Source: Allostella sp. ATCC 35155 | GTDB lineage: Bacteria > Pseudomonadota > Alphaproteobacteria > ATCC43930 > Allostellaceae | Assembly: GCA_006738865.1 (NCBI GenBank) | Contig: AP019701.1 | Span: 2,104,001-2,168,000 of the forward strand | Reading direction: 5' to 3' | DNA length: 64,000 nt | Shown here: piece after piece, positions 33,390-41,321 of the stretch | Numbering within the stretch: the first letter of the stretch is position 1 | Layout: each line of letters starts with the position of its first letter | Notes under the pieces: generated by a model | Told to the model about the DNA's origin: nothing | The model's input: the letters and a program-made list of their open reading frames with translations, nothing else | Databases searched by the model: none | Position numbers and translations under genes: made by a program

Positions 33390-35657
33390 ATGGTCGACAC
33401 CAACTCCGTCCTCGGCTACGCGACCCCGCTCATCGTCTCGCCGGGGGAGCGCGTGCGCTTCCACCTTTCCAGCCGCTCGATGACGGAATGCGGGGTGGAG
33501 GTCGTCCGCGTCCGCTGCGGCGACCCCGATCCGGCTGGCCCGGGCCTGCGGCTGCACGCCATGAATTCCGCGGTCGACGGCCGTCGACCGCTGCGCTTTC
33601 AGCCGATCCGCCCGGGCTCGTTCGCGCTCGTCCCGAACCGCCTGCCGTTCGGCACCTTGTCGAGCTTCGGCTTCGCCTGCTTCCTCTGGCCGACCTGGCC
33701 GGCCAAGGGCGAGAGCGAGCGCGGCGCGATCCAGACCGTGGCCGCCCGGGTTGCGAACGGCGGCGCCGGCTGGCGGCTCGAGATCGGCCCCGATGCGCGC
33801 CTGCGCTTCGTCGTCGCGGCGGCCGGCGGGCGAACCGCGACCGCCATCGCCGAGGAGCCGCTGCGCGAGCGGGAATGGGTCTTCGTCGCGGCCCGCTACG
33901 ACGCCGGCGGCGCCATGCTGCTCGACGTGGTCAGCCTCGACCCGCAGGCGGGGCGCGACGCCACCAGTTCGGCCGGCACCTCGGCGCCGGGCGGCGTCAT
34001 CTGGTCGGGGAGCGCACCGCTCACCTTCGGTGCGAGGCAGGCCGGGGAGGAGCGCGGCCGGCCCGTGACCGCCGACCATTTCAACGGCAAGATCGACCGG
34101 CCGCGGCTGGTCTCGGCGGCGCTGCCGGCCGGCGAACTGCGCGGCCTGTGCGAGGCGGTCGACCCGCGGCCCGGCGACCCGCGGATCGTCGGCGCCTGGG
34201 ACTTCGCCCACGGCATCGGCACCGACCGGGTGCACGACCGGTCCGCCAACCGGCTCGACGGCCAGCTCCACAACCTGCCGGCGCGCGGCGCGACCGGCGC
34301 CAACTGGGACGGCAGCGCCGTCTCCTGGCAGGCCAGGCCCGAGCATTACGGGGCCGTCCACTTCCACGACGACGACATGGCCGATGCCGGCTGGGAGCCG
34401 GACTTCGCGCTCGAAGTGCCGCCGGACTGGCCCAGCGGCTTCTACGCCCTGCGCCTGACTGGCACCGGCGCCGGCGGCGACCCCATGGACAGCTTCGTCG
34501 GCTTCTTCGTGCGCGCCCCGCTCGGCCAGGCGCGGGCGCCGGTCGCCTTCGTCGCCTCGACCGCGACCTTCCTCGCCTATGCCAACAGCGCGCTCCGCCT
34601 CGACCAGGTCCATGCCGAATCGATGCTGGAAGGGCTGATGCAGCTGTCGCGCGACGACTGCTATATCGCCGAGCATCGCGAACTCGGCCTGTCGACCTAC
34701 GACACCCATTCGGACGGCAGCGGCTGGATCTACTCGACCGCGCTGCGCCCGATCCTCAGCATGCGGCCCAGGGCCAACAGCTTCAACTACGTCAACGACA
34801 CCCACGTCCTCGACTGGCTGGAGGAGAAGGGCTTCGCCTACGACGTCATCGCCGACGACGATATCCATCGCGAAGGGGCGGCCCTGCTCGGGCAGTACCG
34901 CTGCGTCATCACCGGGACGCATCCCGAATACTATTCGCGCGAGATGTGCGATGCCTTCGACGCCTACCAGCGCGGCGGCGGCCGGCATATGTACCTCGGC
35001 GGCAACGGCTTCTACTGGCGCATCGCCTGGAACCCGGCCTTGCCCTCGGCGATCGAGGTCCGCCGCGACGTCAGCGGGGTGCGTACCTGGGAGGGGGAGC
35101 CGGGCGAGGCCCACCATTCCTACACCGGCGAGTTCGCCGGCCTGTGGCGCCAGAACGGCCGGCCGCCGCAGCGTCTGGTCGGCGTCGGCTTCGACGCCCA
35201 GGTCTTCGACCGTTCGGCCTGGTACCGCCGCCTTCCCGAAAGCCACGACCCGCGCGTCGCCTTCATCTTCGAAGGGGTCGGTGCGGACGAGCGCATCGGC
35301 GATTTCGGCCTGCGCAACGGTGGCGCCGCCGGACTGGAGATCGACCGCGCCGAGCCGACGCTGGGCTCGCCGCCGCATCTGCTGCGGGTCGCGACGGCCG
35401 ACCGCATCGGCTATGGCGGGTTGCCCTCGCCCGAAGAGTTCCGCACCTCCCATCGCGGCCTCGACGGCGAGCAGAACGCCAATGTCCGCGCCGACATGGT
35501 GTTCTTCCCGACCGCGGCGGGCGGCGGCGTCTTCGCCACGGGATCGATCGCCTGGGCCTGCGCCCTCTCGTGCCGTGGCTACGACAACAACGTGTCGCGC
35601 ATCACCGAGAACGTGCTGCGCCGCTTCCTCGACCCTGCGCCCTTCGCGGGCTTCTAG
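33390..35657 (+). CDS. N,N-dimethylformamidase-like large subunit
   Basis: A 755-residue cytoplasmic protein homologous to the beta subunit of N,N-dimethylformamidase, an iron amidohydrolase releasing dimethylamine and formate. The first 300 residues contain a LamG-like segment (HFNGKIDRPRLVSAAL). The C-terminal half holds the catalytic region. The described iron site (two Tyr, one Glu, a nearby His) has good counterparts here: Tyr397 in FLAYANSALR, Tyr437 in LGLSTYDTHSDG, and His511 and Glu513 in ITGTHPEYYS, with nearly the same spacing as reported (399, 440, 519, 521). LGGNGFYWRIAW follows. Other small formamides or amides may be the real substrate. Confidence 0.85.
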   Translation: MVDTNSVLGYATPLIVSPGERVRFHLSSRSMTECGVEVVRVRCGDPDPAGPGLRLHAMNSAVDGRRPLRFQPIRPGSFALVPNRLPFGTLSSFGFACFLWPTWPAKGESERGAIQTVAARVANGGAGWRLEIGPDARLRFVVAAAGGRTATAIAEEPLREREWVFVAARYDAGGAMLLDVVSLDPQAGRDATSSAGTSAPGGVIWSGSAPLTFGARQAGEERGRPVTADHFNGKIDRPRLVSAALPAGELRGLCEAVDPRPGDPRIVGAWDFAHGIGTDRVHDRSANRLDGQLHNLPARGATGANWDGSAVSWQARPEHYGAVHFHDDDMADAGWEPDFALEVPPDWPSGFYALRLTGTGAGGDPMDSFVGFFVRAPLGQARAPVAFVASTATFLAYANSALRLDQVHAESMLEGLMQLSRDDCYIAEHRELGLSTYDTHSDGSGWIYSTALRPILSMRPRANSFNYVNDTHVLDWLEEKGFAYDVIADDDIHREGAALLGQYRCVITGTHPEYYSREMCDAFDAYQRGGGRHMYLGGNGFYWRIAWNPALPSAIEVRRDVSGVRTWEGEPGEAHHSYTGEFAGLWRQNGRPPQRLVGVGFDAQVFDRSAWYRRLPESHDPRVAFIFEGVGADERIGDFGLRNGGAAGLEIDRAEPTLGSPPHLLRVATADRIGYGGLPSPEEFRTSHRGLDGEQNANVRADMVFFPTAAGGGVFATGSIAWACALSCRGYDNNVSRITENVLRRFLDPAPFAGF

Positions 35658-35683
35658 CCCCGCACCCCCCGAGAGAAAATCCC

Positions 35684-36913
35684 ATGCCGAGCCTGCCCAA
35701 CTCCGTCGATTCCGCGCTGCGCCAGCGCGCGGCCCGCGTCGTCCCCGGCGGGATGTGGGGCCATCTCCACGCCGCCCGCCTGCCGGAGGGCTATCCCCAG
35801 TTCTTCGCCCGCGGCGAGGGCTGCCGCCTGTGGGACGTCGATGGCAACGAGTATGTCGACCTGATGTGCAGCTGGGGGCCGATCGTGCTCGGCCATCGCC
35901 ATCCCCGCGTCGAGGAGGCGGTGCGCCGCCAGGCGGCCGAGGGCAGCTGCATGAACGGGCCGGGCGCGGTGATGGTCGAACTGGCCGAGAAGCTGGTCGC
36001 CACCATCGCCCATGCCGACTGGGCGATGTTCCAGAAGAACGGCGGCGACGCCACGACGACCGCGGTCACCATCGCGCGCGCCGGAACGGGCCGGCGCAAG
36101 ATCCTGGCCGCCCGCGGCTCCTACCATGGCTCGATGCCCTGGTGCTCGCCCTCCCTGGTCGGCGTCACGGCGGAGGACCGCGCCCACATCCAGCACTTCG
36201 ACTACAACGACGTCGCCAGCCTGGAGGCCGCGGTCGATGCGACGAAGGGCGATCTTGCCGGCATCATCGTCGCCGCCTTCCGCCACGACCTCGGGCGCGA
36301 CCAGGAACTGCCGTCGCCGGAATTCGCCCGCCGCGTCCGCCAGCTCTGCGATGCCGCGGACGCGGCCCTCATCCTCGACGACGTGCGCGCGGGCTTCCGG
36401 CTGCACCCGGCCGGCAGCTGGGAGCCGCTCGGCGTCCGCCCCGACCTGTCCTGCTGGAGCAAGGCGATCGCCAACGGCCACCCGCTGGCGGCGGTCACCG
36501 GCAACGACCGCTTCCGCGAAGCGGCGTCCACGATCTTCGTCACCGGCTCCTTCTGGTGCGAGGCCTCCGCCATGGCGGCCGCGCTGGCGACCCTGGAGGC
36601 GATGGAGGAGGAGGGGGCGATCGCCCGGATGACGGCGATGGGGCAGCGCCTGCGCGACGGGCTGGCGGCCCTGGCGGCGGAGAACGGCATCGTCCTGCGC
36701 CAGACCGGCCCGGTGCAGATGCCGATGGTCCTGTTTGCCGACGATCCCGACTTCGCCAAGGGCGAGCGGTTCTGCGCGGCGGCGCTGCGCGCCGGCGCCT
36801 TCTTCCACCCCCGCCACAACATGTTCCTGTCGGCCGCCCATCGCGAGGCCGACATCGACCGCGCGCTGGAGGCGGCGGCGGTGGGCTTCGCGGCGGTGCG
36901 GCGTACGGGGTGA
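35684..36913 (+). CDS. Class III aminotransferase (glutamate-1-semialdehyde aminomutase-like)
   Basis: A 409-residue PLP enzyme of the class III/GSA aminomutase type. The Schiff-base lysine is Lys260 in CWSKAIANGHPLAAVTGN, and the PLP-pyridine Asp lies in LILDDVRAGFRL near 232. FQKNGGDATTTAVTIARAGT binds the phosphate, and GSYHGSMPWCS follows. It is last in the amide-uptake operon, 26 bases after the dimethylformamidase-like gene. It is not hemL: the heme pathway context is absent and the substrate loop differs. It probably transaminates an amine released by the operon's hydrolase or a related amino ketone. Confidence 0.88.
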   Translation: MPSLPNSVDSALRQRAARVVPGGMWGHLHAARLPEGYPQFFARGEGCRLWDVDGNEYVDLMCSWGPIVLGHRHPRVEEAVRRQAAEGSCMNGPGAVMVELAEKLVATIAHADWAMFQKNGGDATTTAVTIARAGTGRRKILAARGSYHGSMPWCSPSLVGVTAEDRAHIQHFDYNDVASLEAAVDATKGDLAGIIVAAFRHDLGRDQELPSPEFARRVRQLCDAADAALILDDVRAGFRLHPAGSWEPLGVRPDLSCWSKAIANGHPLAAVTGNDRFREAASTIFVTGSFWCEASAMAAALATLEAMEEEGAIARMTAMGQRLRDGLAALAAENGIVLRQTGPVQMPMVLFADDPDFAKGERFCAAALRAGAFFHPRHNMFLSAAHREADIDRALEAAAVGFAAVRRTG

Positions 36914-36938
36914 GGAGCGCGGCTACCGGTGGTGCGAC

Positions 36939-36964
36939 CCAGTCGGATGGAACCATCCGATTGG
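36939..36964 (+). repeat. Perfect hairpin after the nine-gene operon
   Basis: CCAGTCGGATGG and CCATCCGATTGG are separated by AA. In RNA all twelve pairs can form, with one G-U. It lies 26 bases after the aminotransferase stop and has no T tract. It may be a processing or stabilising hairpin, or a dyad binding site ahead of the next gene. Confidence 0.45.
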
Positions 36965-37069
36965 ACAAGTCGCCCCGCTAGCTGCACCGGCGCGCATATC
37001 TGCAAGCCGCGGGAATGGCGGGGGGGGCGCTCGCGTTGGCGCGGTCGGTCACCGCCGGCCCGGCAGCAT

Positions 37070-37106
37070 CCTTGCATATTCGGTTCAGGATTCCGAATAT
37101 GCAAGG
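37070..37106 (+). promoter_or_regulatory. Palindromic operator overlapping the start of the DUF4143 ATPase gene
   Basis: Perfect 14-bp arms CCTTGCATATTCGG (37070-37083) and CCGAATATGCAAGG (37093-37106) are separated by nine bases. The AGGA ribosome-binding site lies in the loop, and the ATG at 37099 lies inside the right arm. It can act as a DNA operator or as an RNA hairpin closing the start codon. Confidence 0.75.
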
Positions 37107-38274
37107 CATGATCCATCGCCGCATCGCTTCCACGCTGCGCGCCCTGCTCGACGAAAGCCCCGCCGTCGCGCTGCTCGGACCGCGCCAGGTCGGAAAGACG
37201 ACGCTCGCGCTCGCCATCGCCGAGCAGCGGCCGTCCATCTACGTCGATCTCGAGTCCGAGGCGGACCGGGCGAAGCTCGCCGAGCCGGAACTCTACCTCG
37301 CCCGGCATGAGGACAGGCTCGTCATCCTCGACGAGGTGCACCGCGCTCCGGGCTTGTTTCAGGCCCTCCGCGGTGTGATCGACCGCGGGCGGCGGTCGGG
37401 GCGCGGGGTGGGGCGGTTTCTGCTGCTGGGCTCGGCGTCCGTTGATCTGCTGAAGCAGTCGGGCGAGACGCTGGCGGGCCGGATCGCCTATCTTGAACTC
37501 CACCCCCTCGACGCGCTGGAAACGCCGGCCGAGGACGCGGAGCGGCTCTGGGCCCGCGGGGGCTTCCCCGACAGTTTCCTTGCCGCGAGCGACCGCGCAA
37601 GCCTGCGCTGGCGGCGCGACTTCATCCGCACCTACCTCGAACGCGACGTGCCGATGTTCGGGCCCCGTATTCCCGCGGAGACGCTGCGCCGATTCTGGAC
37701 GATGCTCGCGCACCGGCAATCCGGGCTGCTCAACGCCTCGGAGCTGGGTCGTGCGCTGGGCGTCGACAGCAAGACGGTCGCCAGCTACCTCGATCTTCTC
37801 GTCGACCTGCTGCTCGTCCGTCGCCTGCCGCCCTGGCATGCCAATCGCGGAAAGAGGTTGGTGAAGTCGCCCAAGGTCTATGTGCGCGACAGCGGCCTCG
37901 TGCACGCGCTGTTGGGCCTGGAGACGCTGGAGGAGATACTCGGCCACCCCGTCGCCGGTGCGAGTTGGGAGGGCTTCGTGACCGAGACGCTGATCGCCGC
38001 TGCGCCCGAAGGCACCGAGGCGCATTTCTTCCGCACGGCGGCAGGAGCAGAGATCGACCTGCTGCTGTCGTTGCCCGGCGCCCGTCTCTGGGCGTTCGAG
38101 ATCAAGCGAAGCCTCGCGCCCACGGTGGAGCGGGGCTTCCATGTCGCCTGCGAGGACCTCAATCCCGAGAGGCGGGTGGTGATCTACCCAGGCGCCGAAA
38201 CGTTCCCGATGAAGCACGGCGTGGAGGCGATGCCGCTGCGGCTAGCGGCGGAGGCGCTTCACGACATCGGCTGA
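37099..38274 (+). CDS. AAA ATPase with DUF4143 domain
   Basis: A 391-residue ATP-binding protein. The N-terminal AAA_14-type domain has Walker A in LLGPRQVGKTTLALAIAE and Walker B in RLVILDEVHRAPGLF, with sensor LLLGSASVDLLKQSGETLAG. The C-terminal DUF4143 domain (residues 190-390) carries a winged-helix-like LNASELGRALGVDSKTVASY and a PD-(D/E)xK-like core, AEIDLLLSLPGARLWAFEIK, with Glu and Lys spaced as in nucleases. The role of this common bacterial and archaeal family is unsettled; toxin-antitoxin or mobile-element links have been proposed. The start at 37099 is chosen for the AGGA nine bases upstream. The large palindrome over the start suggests autoregulation. Confidence 0.88.
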   Translation: MQGMIHRRIASTLRALLDESPAVALLGPRQVGKTTLALAIAEQRPSIYVDLESEADRAKLAEPELYLARHEDRLVILDEVHRAPGLFQALRGVIDRGRRSGRGVGRFLLLGSASVDLLKQSGETLAGRIAYLELHPLDALETPAEDAERLWARGGFPDSFLAASDRASLRWRRDFIRTYLERDVPMFGPRIPAETLRRFWTMLAHRQSGLLNASELGRALGVDSKTVASYLDLLVDLLLVRRLPPWHANRGKRLVKSPKVYVRDSGLVHALLGLETLEEILGHPVAGASWEGFVTETLIAAAPEGTEAHFFRTAAGAEIDLLLSLPGARLWAFEIKRSLAPTVERGFHVACEDLNPERRVVIYPGAETFPMKHGVEAMPLRLAAEALHDIG

Positions 38275-38447
38275 GAGCCGCAATGCGAGGTCCTTGCGCT
38301 TTGTTCGAGGCCTCGAAAAACGTCAGCAGCGGTTGAGTAGGGCTGACCGACGACCTTGCAGATTGCCTCATCGCCGTCGAGGTAGCTGAACTGGATCTCG
38401 TACGGGGCGAAGGCCGACTTTTCCTCGGTATGCGATTCGCATACCAT
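38259..38447 (-). CDS. Small hypothetical protein (62 aa)
   Basis: Not recognised. The frame reads MVCESHTEEKSAFAPYEIQF, then SYLDGDEAICKVVGQPYSTA and ADVFRGLEQS. The amino-acid order is protein-like and third codon positions are mostly G or C. It has no membrane segment. Its start lies within the palindrome at 38427-38445, and its last 16 bases overlap the end of the DUF4143 gene tail to tail. If real, it would be divergent from parD and share its operator. It could also be the remains of a longer gene. Confidence 0.4.
   Translation of the reverse strand: MVCESHTEEKSAFAPYEIQFSYLDGDEAICKVVGQPYSTAADVFRGLEQSARTSHCGSQPMS
38427..38445 (+). promoter_or_regulatory. ParD operator palindrome
   Basis: GGTATGCGATTCGCATACC is a perfect 9-1-9 palindrome centred 39 bases before the parD ATG. 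Ribbon-helix-helix antitoxins of the ParD/CopG type bind such sites to repress their own operon. It also covers the start of the opposing 62-residue frame. Confidence 0.75.
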
Positions 38448-38474
38448 GGCCATCGATGGACCTGCGAGGTGGCG

Positions 38475-38726
38475 ATGGCAACCGTGGAGAAGATGACGAT
38501 CGCTCTCACGCCCGAGATGGCCGGCTTCGTGCGCCGGGCGGTGGCGGCGGGAGAGTACGCCTCCACGAGCGAGGCGATCCGGGAAGCGGTGCGCGAATGG
38601 AAGGAACGACGGGAGCCGCTCGGCTATACGGTCGACGAACTCCGGGCCCTGGTGCAGGAGGGCGCCGACAGCGGCACTCCGGTCGATGGCGCCGCTGCGT
38701 TCGCTCGTATTCGAGCACAGCTGTAG
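38475..38726 (+). CDS. parD: ParD-family antitoxin (ribbon-helix-helix)
   Basis: An 83-residue antitoxin. The N-terminal ribbon-helix-helix is seen in KMTIALTPEMAGFVRRAVAA followed by GEYASTSEAIREAVREW; the strand residues would enter the DNA major groove. The C-terminal part (VDELRALVQEGADSGTPVDG) is the flexible toxin-wrapping region. GAGGTGG lies a few bases before the ATG at 38475; the upstream ATG at 38430 falls inside the operator and is rejected. It is followed 15 bases later by the toxin gene. Confidence 0.93.
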   Translation: MATVEKMTIALTPEMAGFVRRAVAAGEYASTSEAIREAVREWKERREPLGYTVDELRALVQEGADSGTPVDGAAAFARIRAQL

Positions 38727-38741
38727 TCGCCCTGAGGGGCT

Positions 38742-39041
38742 ATGCGCTATCGGCTTGCGCCGCGGGCGGTCGCCGATCTCGAAGAGATCACCGACTATGT
38801 CGCGGCCGAGAATCCGCAGGCGGCCCGTTGGCTGCTTGTCGCGATCGAGCGTCGGTTCGAGCAACTCGCCAGCCAGCCCTGGTCGGGGGTGGCGCGCGAT
38901 GACATCGCGCCCGGCATCCGGCATCTGGTCGCCGGCCGGTATCTCGCGCTTTATCGCGTGACGGACGATGACGTGGTGATACTCCGCATCCTCCATGGCA
39001 GGCGCCGCATCGGGACCGATAGCGTCGCCAAGGTCTGTTGA
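38742..39041 (+). CDS. parE: ParE/RelE-family toxin
   Basis: A 99-residue toxin of the ParE branch, usually a DNA gyrase inhibitor. The typical pattern RLAPRAVADLEEITDYVAAE opens the protein. RWLLVAIERRFEQLASQPW, IAPGIRHLVAGRYLALYRVT and VVILRILHGRRRIG follow; the last is the conserved C-terminal basic block. Full family length and no frame damage suggest an active module with parD. AGGGG precedes the ATG. The pair looks intact, unlike the higBA pair at 15.6 kb. Confidence 0.94.
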   Translation: MRYRLAPRAVADLEEITDYVAAENPQAARWLLVAIERRFEQLASQPWSGVARDDIAPGIRHLVAGRYLALYRVTDDDVVILRILHGRRRIGTDSVAKVC

Positions 39042-39203
39042 CGCTACGCTCGCGGTCGGCGAATGATCGCCGCATGATCCTGCCTTCGCCGCGCACGAGC
39101 CGACGTCGCATCCTGCGGGCTGCGGTGCGCTTTCGTGCGTGCCGGTCGGCAGATGGGAAATGCCGGGCCTAGGCCCAGCGCCCGACCGATCCGTCAGCCC
39201 GGA

Positions 39204-39228
39204 CCCGCCGATCTTCGGCGGGTTTTTT
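39204..39228 (+). terminator. Strong rho-independent terminator in the GNAT leader
   Basis: CCCGCCGA / TCGGCGGG stem with a three-base loop followed by six T residues, 27 bases before the GNAT ATG. It may end the parDE transcript. Because it lies so close to the next gene it could also be an attenuator. The 160 bases before it hold only a 32-codon Arg-rich frame (39074-39172) without a clear RBS, and no recognised RNA family. Confidence 0.85.
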
Positions 39229-39255
39229 GTTGCCCGTCATCAGGGAGAAGCGACC

Positions 39256-39741
39256 ATGTGCGACGAGAGCCCGGCGACGTCCATCCGCACCGCCACCCCG
39301 GCGGATGCCGCTGCCGTCCGCGACCTCACCCGGGCGGCCTATGCCAAGTGGGTGCCGCTGATCGGCCGGGAGCCGCTGCCGATGCGGGCCGACTACGAGA
39401 CGGCCGTGCGCGAGCACCGGATTGACCTTCTGCTGGTCGGCGACCGGCTGGCGGGCCTGGTCGAGATGATCGACGGCGGCAGCCACCTGCTGATCGAGAA
39501 TCTCGCCGTCGATCCCGCGATGCAGGGGCGCGGTTACGGTCGTCGTCTGCTCGTTCATGCCGAGCAGGTGGCGCGGGCGCTCGGGCGGCCGGAGATGCAG
39601 CTCTATACCGACAGGGCCTTTGCCGCGAACGTCCGGCTCTACCAGCGCCACGGCTATGTCGTCGCGCGCGAGGAACCGTTCCTGGAGGGCTTCACGGTCT
39701 ATATGAGGAAGGCTCTGCCGGCCGATCCAGGTGCGGAGTGA
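39256..39741 (+). CDS. GNAT family N-acetyltransferase
   Basis: A 161-residue acetyltransferase. The acetyl-CoA binding motif A is IENLAVDPAMQGRGYGRRLL (Q/RxxGxG/A) near residue 82, and motif B is NVRLYQRHGYVVAREEPF. The N-terminus IRTATPADAAAVRDLTRAAY is typical. The substrate is unknown. GGGAGAAG precedes the ATG. It has a strong terminator just upstream and is followed three bases later by a hypothetical gene, probably cotranscribed. Confidence 0.92.
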   Translation: MCDESPATSIRTATPADAAAVRDLTRAAYAKWVPLIGREPLPMRADYETAVREHRIDLLLVGDRLAGLVEMIDGGSHLLIENLAVDPAMQGRGYGRRLLVHAEQVARALGRPEMQLYTDRAFAANVRLYQRHGYVVAREEPFLEGFTVYMRKALPADPGAE

Positions 39742-39744
39742 GCC

Positions 39745-40158
39745 ATGGCATTCGCGATCAAGGCACCGATCGCCGATTCCGGCGCCGACCGCTTCGTCTT
39801 CCCGGCCCACAAGACCATGTATGGCGGCAAGGCCATCGGCGCCGGCGACACGGTGTTCCTGTTCGCCAGCGAGCGGTCGGGCGGTCGCGGTCTCTTCGCC
39901 CGCGGCATCGTCACCGCCGCCCAGGCGCTCCCGAGGCGGCCCGGCATCGAGCGCCAGACGCCCTGCGTCGATGTCCGGGTCCAGCGCACCGCCCTCGCCA
40001 GCCGGCCGTTCGGCCGCGCCGAACTGCCGCGCCGGACCGATTGGAGCGACGGGTCGCCAGAGGCCGAGATCGACTTCAAGTTCTACCGGCAGGGGACCGA
40101 CAAGGTGGTCGGCCTGTCGGACGAAGCGGCGGCGTTCCTGGAGACGTTCTTCCGGTGA
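39745..40158 (+). CDS. Hypothetical protein, possibly EVE/PUA-like
   Basis: A 137-residue protein not securely recognised. The segment AGDTVFLFASERSGGRGLFA followed by RGIVTAAQALP has the rhythm of EVE/PUA-like or ASCH barrels, which bind modified bases or RNA: a strand, a basic loop, then a glycine-rich strand. The end KFYRQGTDKVVGLSDEAAAF is a plausible final helix. It begins three bases after the GNAT stop, so the two probably share one mRNA. The fold call is weak and is offered only as a lead. Confidence 0.6.
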   Translation: MAFAIKAPIADSGADRFVFPAHKTMYGGKAIGAGDTVFLFASERSGGRGLFARGIVTAAQALPRRPGIERQTPCVDVRVQRTALASRPFGRAELPRRTDWSDGSPEAEIDFKFYRQGTDKVVGLSDEAAAFLETFFR

Positions 40159-40174
40159 ACTGTCAGCGCAGCCG

Positions 40175-40534
40175 TCAGGCCAGGATTTCCGCCAGCCGCT
40201 CCGGCGGCCGGCACAGCCGCACACCCTTGGCGGTGACGACGATCGGGCGCTCGATGAGGACGGGATTGGCCGCCATCGCGTCGAGGATGGCGTCGTCGCC
40301 GACGGCGGGATCGTCGAGGCCGAGTTCGCGCCAGAGCGCGCCCTTGGTCCGCATCGCCTGCCGCGGCGTCAGCCCGGCGCGGGCGAGGAGGTCGGCGAGC
40401 GTCGCGCGGTCGGGCGGGGTCTTCAGATACTCCACGATGCGCGGCTCGATTCCGGCCGCGCGGATTGCGGCGAGGATCTTGCGCGACATGCTGCAGGCGG
40501 GGTTGTGATAGATCGTGGCGGCGGTCTCTGCCAT
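40175..40534 (-). CDS. ArsC-family (glutaredoxin-type) arsenate reductase-like protein
   Basis: A 119-residue thioredoxin-fold protein. The active-site Cys lies in IYHNPACSMSRKILAAIRAA, matching the ArsC NPxCSxSRK motif. EYLKTPPDRATLADLL and the basic end VLIERPIVVTAKGVRLCRPP, with the arginine expected for anion binding, are also family-typical. Whether it reduces arsenate or is a YfgD/Spx-like relative is uncertain, as no ars genes are nearby. GAAGGA lies nine bases before the ATG. It follows the lactonase-like gene by 19 bases on the minus strand. Confidence 0.9.
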   Translation of the reverse strand: MAETAATIYHNPACSMSRKILAAIRAAGIEPRIVEYLKTPPDRATLADLLARAGLTPRQAMRTKGALWRELGLDDPAVGDDAILDAMAANPVLIERPIVVTAKGVRLCRPPERLAEILA

Positions 40535-40553
40535 GGCGGGCGGTCCTTCGGGC

Positions 40554-41321
40554 TCAGAACGCGATCTCGGCCGGCGCCTGGGGCACTTGGGCCCAGCTTT
40601 CCGGATCATGGCCGAAGATGATCCGCGCCCCGCCGCGCTCCAGGTCTGCCAGCCGCTGCAGCGAGGCGTGCATCGCCTCCCGGTCATAGACCCGGGCGGG
40701 CAGGCGCCGCTCGCGCAGGGTCCGGCAGAAATAGCAGGCGTCGCCCGCCAGCACGACGTCGCCGCCGTCGAGCCGGACCCGCAGCGACTGGTGGCCCGGC
40801 GTGTGGCCGGGCGTGGGGATGCAGACGACCCGGCCATCGCCGAAGATGTCGTGCTCGCCATCGACGCGCCGGACCGGATGGCCGAGCTTCAGGTCGTCGC
40901 CGTCGAGGCCCCATCGCGGCCCGAGTTCGGCGTCGGTGCCGACCTCCCACTCCGCCTGCTGGACGATGATCTCGGCGTTGGGAATGAGGCTGTTGCCGCC
41001 CGAATGGTCGAAATGCAGGTGCGAGGCGACGATGCGCTCGATCCTCGCCGGGTCGCGGCCGATCTGCTCCAGCCGGGCGCTGACCTCCTCGCCCGGCGCA
41101 TAGTCGTAGCCGAAGCGCGCCGCCTTGGCGGCGCCGAGGCGGGCGGCGGGGTCGGTCTGCAGCAGGGGGTGCATGCCGGTGTCGAACAGCACGTTGCCCC
41201 TGGGGTGCTCGACGAGGAACGTCGGCACGGGGACGAACTGCTGGCCGCTCTCTCCCTCCATCATCACCGCCATGTCGACGCCGAGGCGGCCACAGGTGAG
41301 CGCGAAGAGACGGACGGTCAT
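40554..41321 (-). CDS. N-acyl homoserine lactonase-like metallo-beta-lactamase fold protein
   Basis: A 255-residue hydrolase of the AHL-lactonase branch. The dinuclear metal motif HxHxDH is in VASHLHFDHSGGNSLIPNAE, another His in CIPTPGHTPGHQSLRV, the bridging Asp in LAGDACYFC and the last His in IFGHDPESWAQ. The N-terminus MTVRLFALTCGRLGVDMAVM and VLFDTGMHP are typical of AttM/AiiA relatives. Quorum quenching is possible but unproven. Its ATG overlaps the stop of the upstream ATP-grasp gene by four bases. Confidence 0.88.
   Translation of the reverse strand: MTVRLFALTCGRLGVDMAVMMEGESGQQFVPVPTFLVEHPRGNVLFDTGMHPLLQTDPAARLGAAKAARFGYDYAPGEEVSARLEQIGRDPARIERIVASHLHFDHSGGNSLIPNAEIIVQQAEWEVGTDAELGPRWGLDGDDLKLGHPVRRVDGEHDIFGDGRVVCIPTPGHTPGHQSLRVRLDGGDVVLAGDACYFCRTLRERRLPARVYDREAMHASLQRLADLERGGARIIFGHDPESWAQVPQAPAEIAF

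Noticed and set aside
33488-36913. 1141-codon plus-strand frame whose start lies in another frame over the dimethylformamidase-like gene
   Set aside because: Only its last 409 residues, the class III aminotransferase from 35684, are real. The upstream part is an out-of-frame Arg/Gly/Pro-rich shadow.
39074-39172. Arg-rich 32-codon leader peptide with attenuation of the GNAT gene
   Set aside because: No RBS, no amino-acid biosynthetic gene downstream and no clear antiterminator pairing; kept only as a remark under the terminator.
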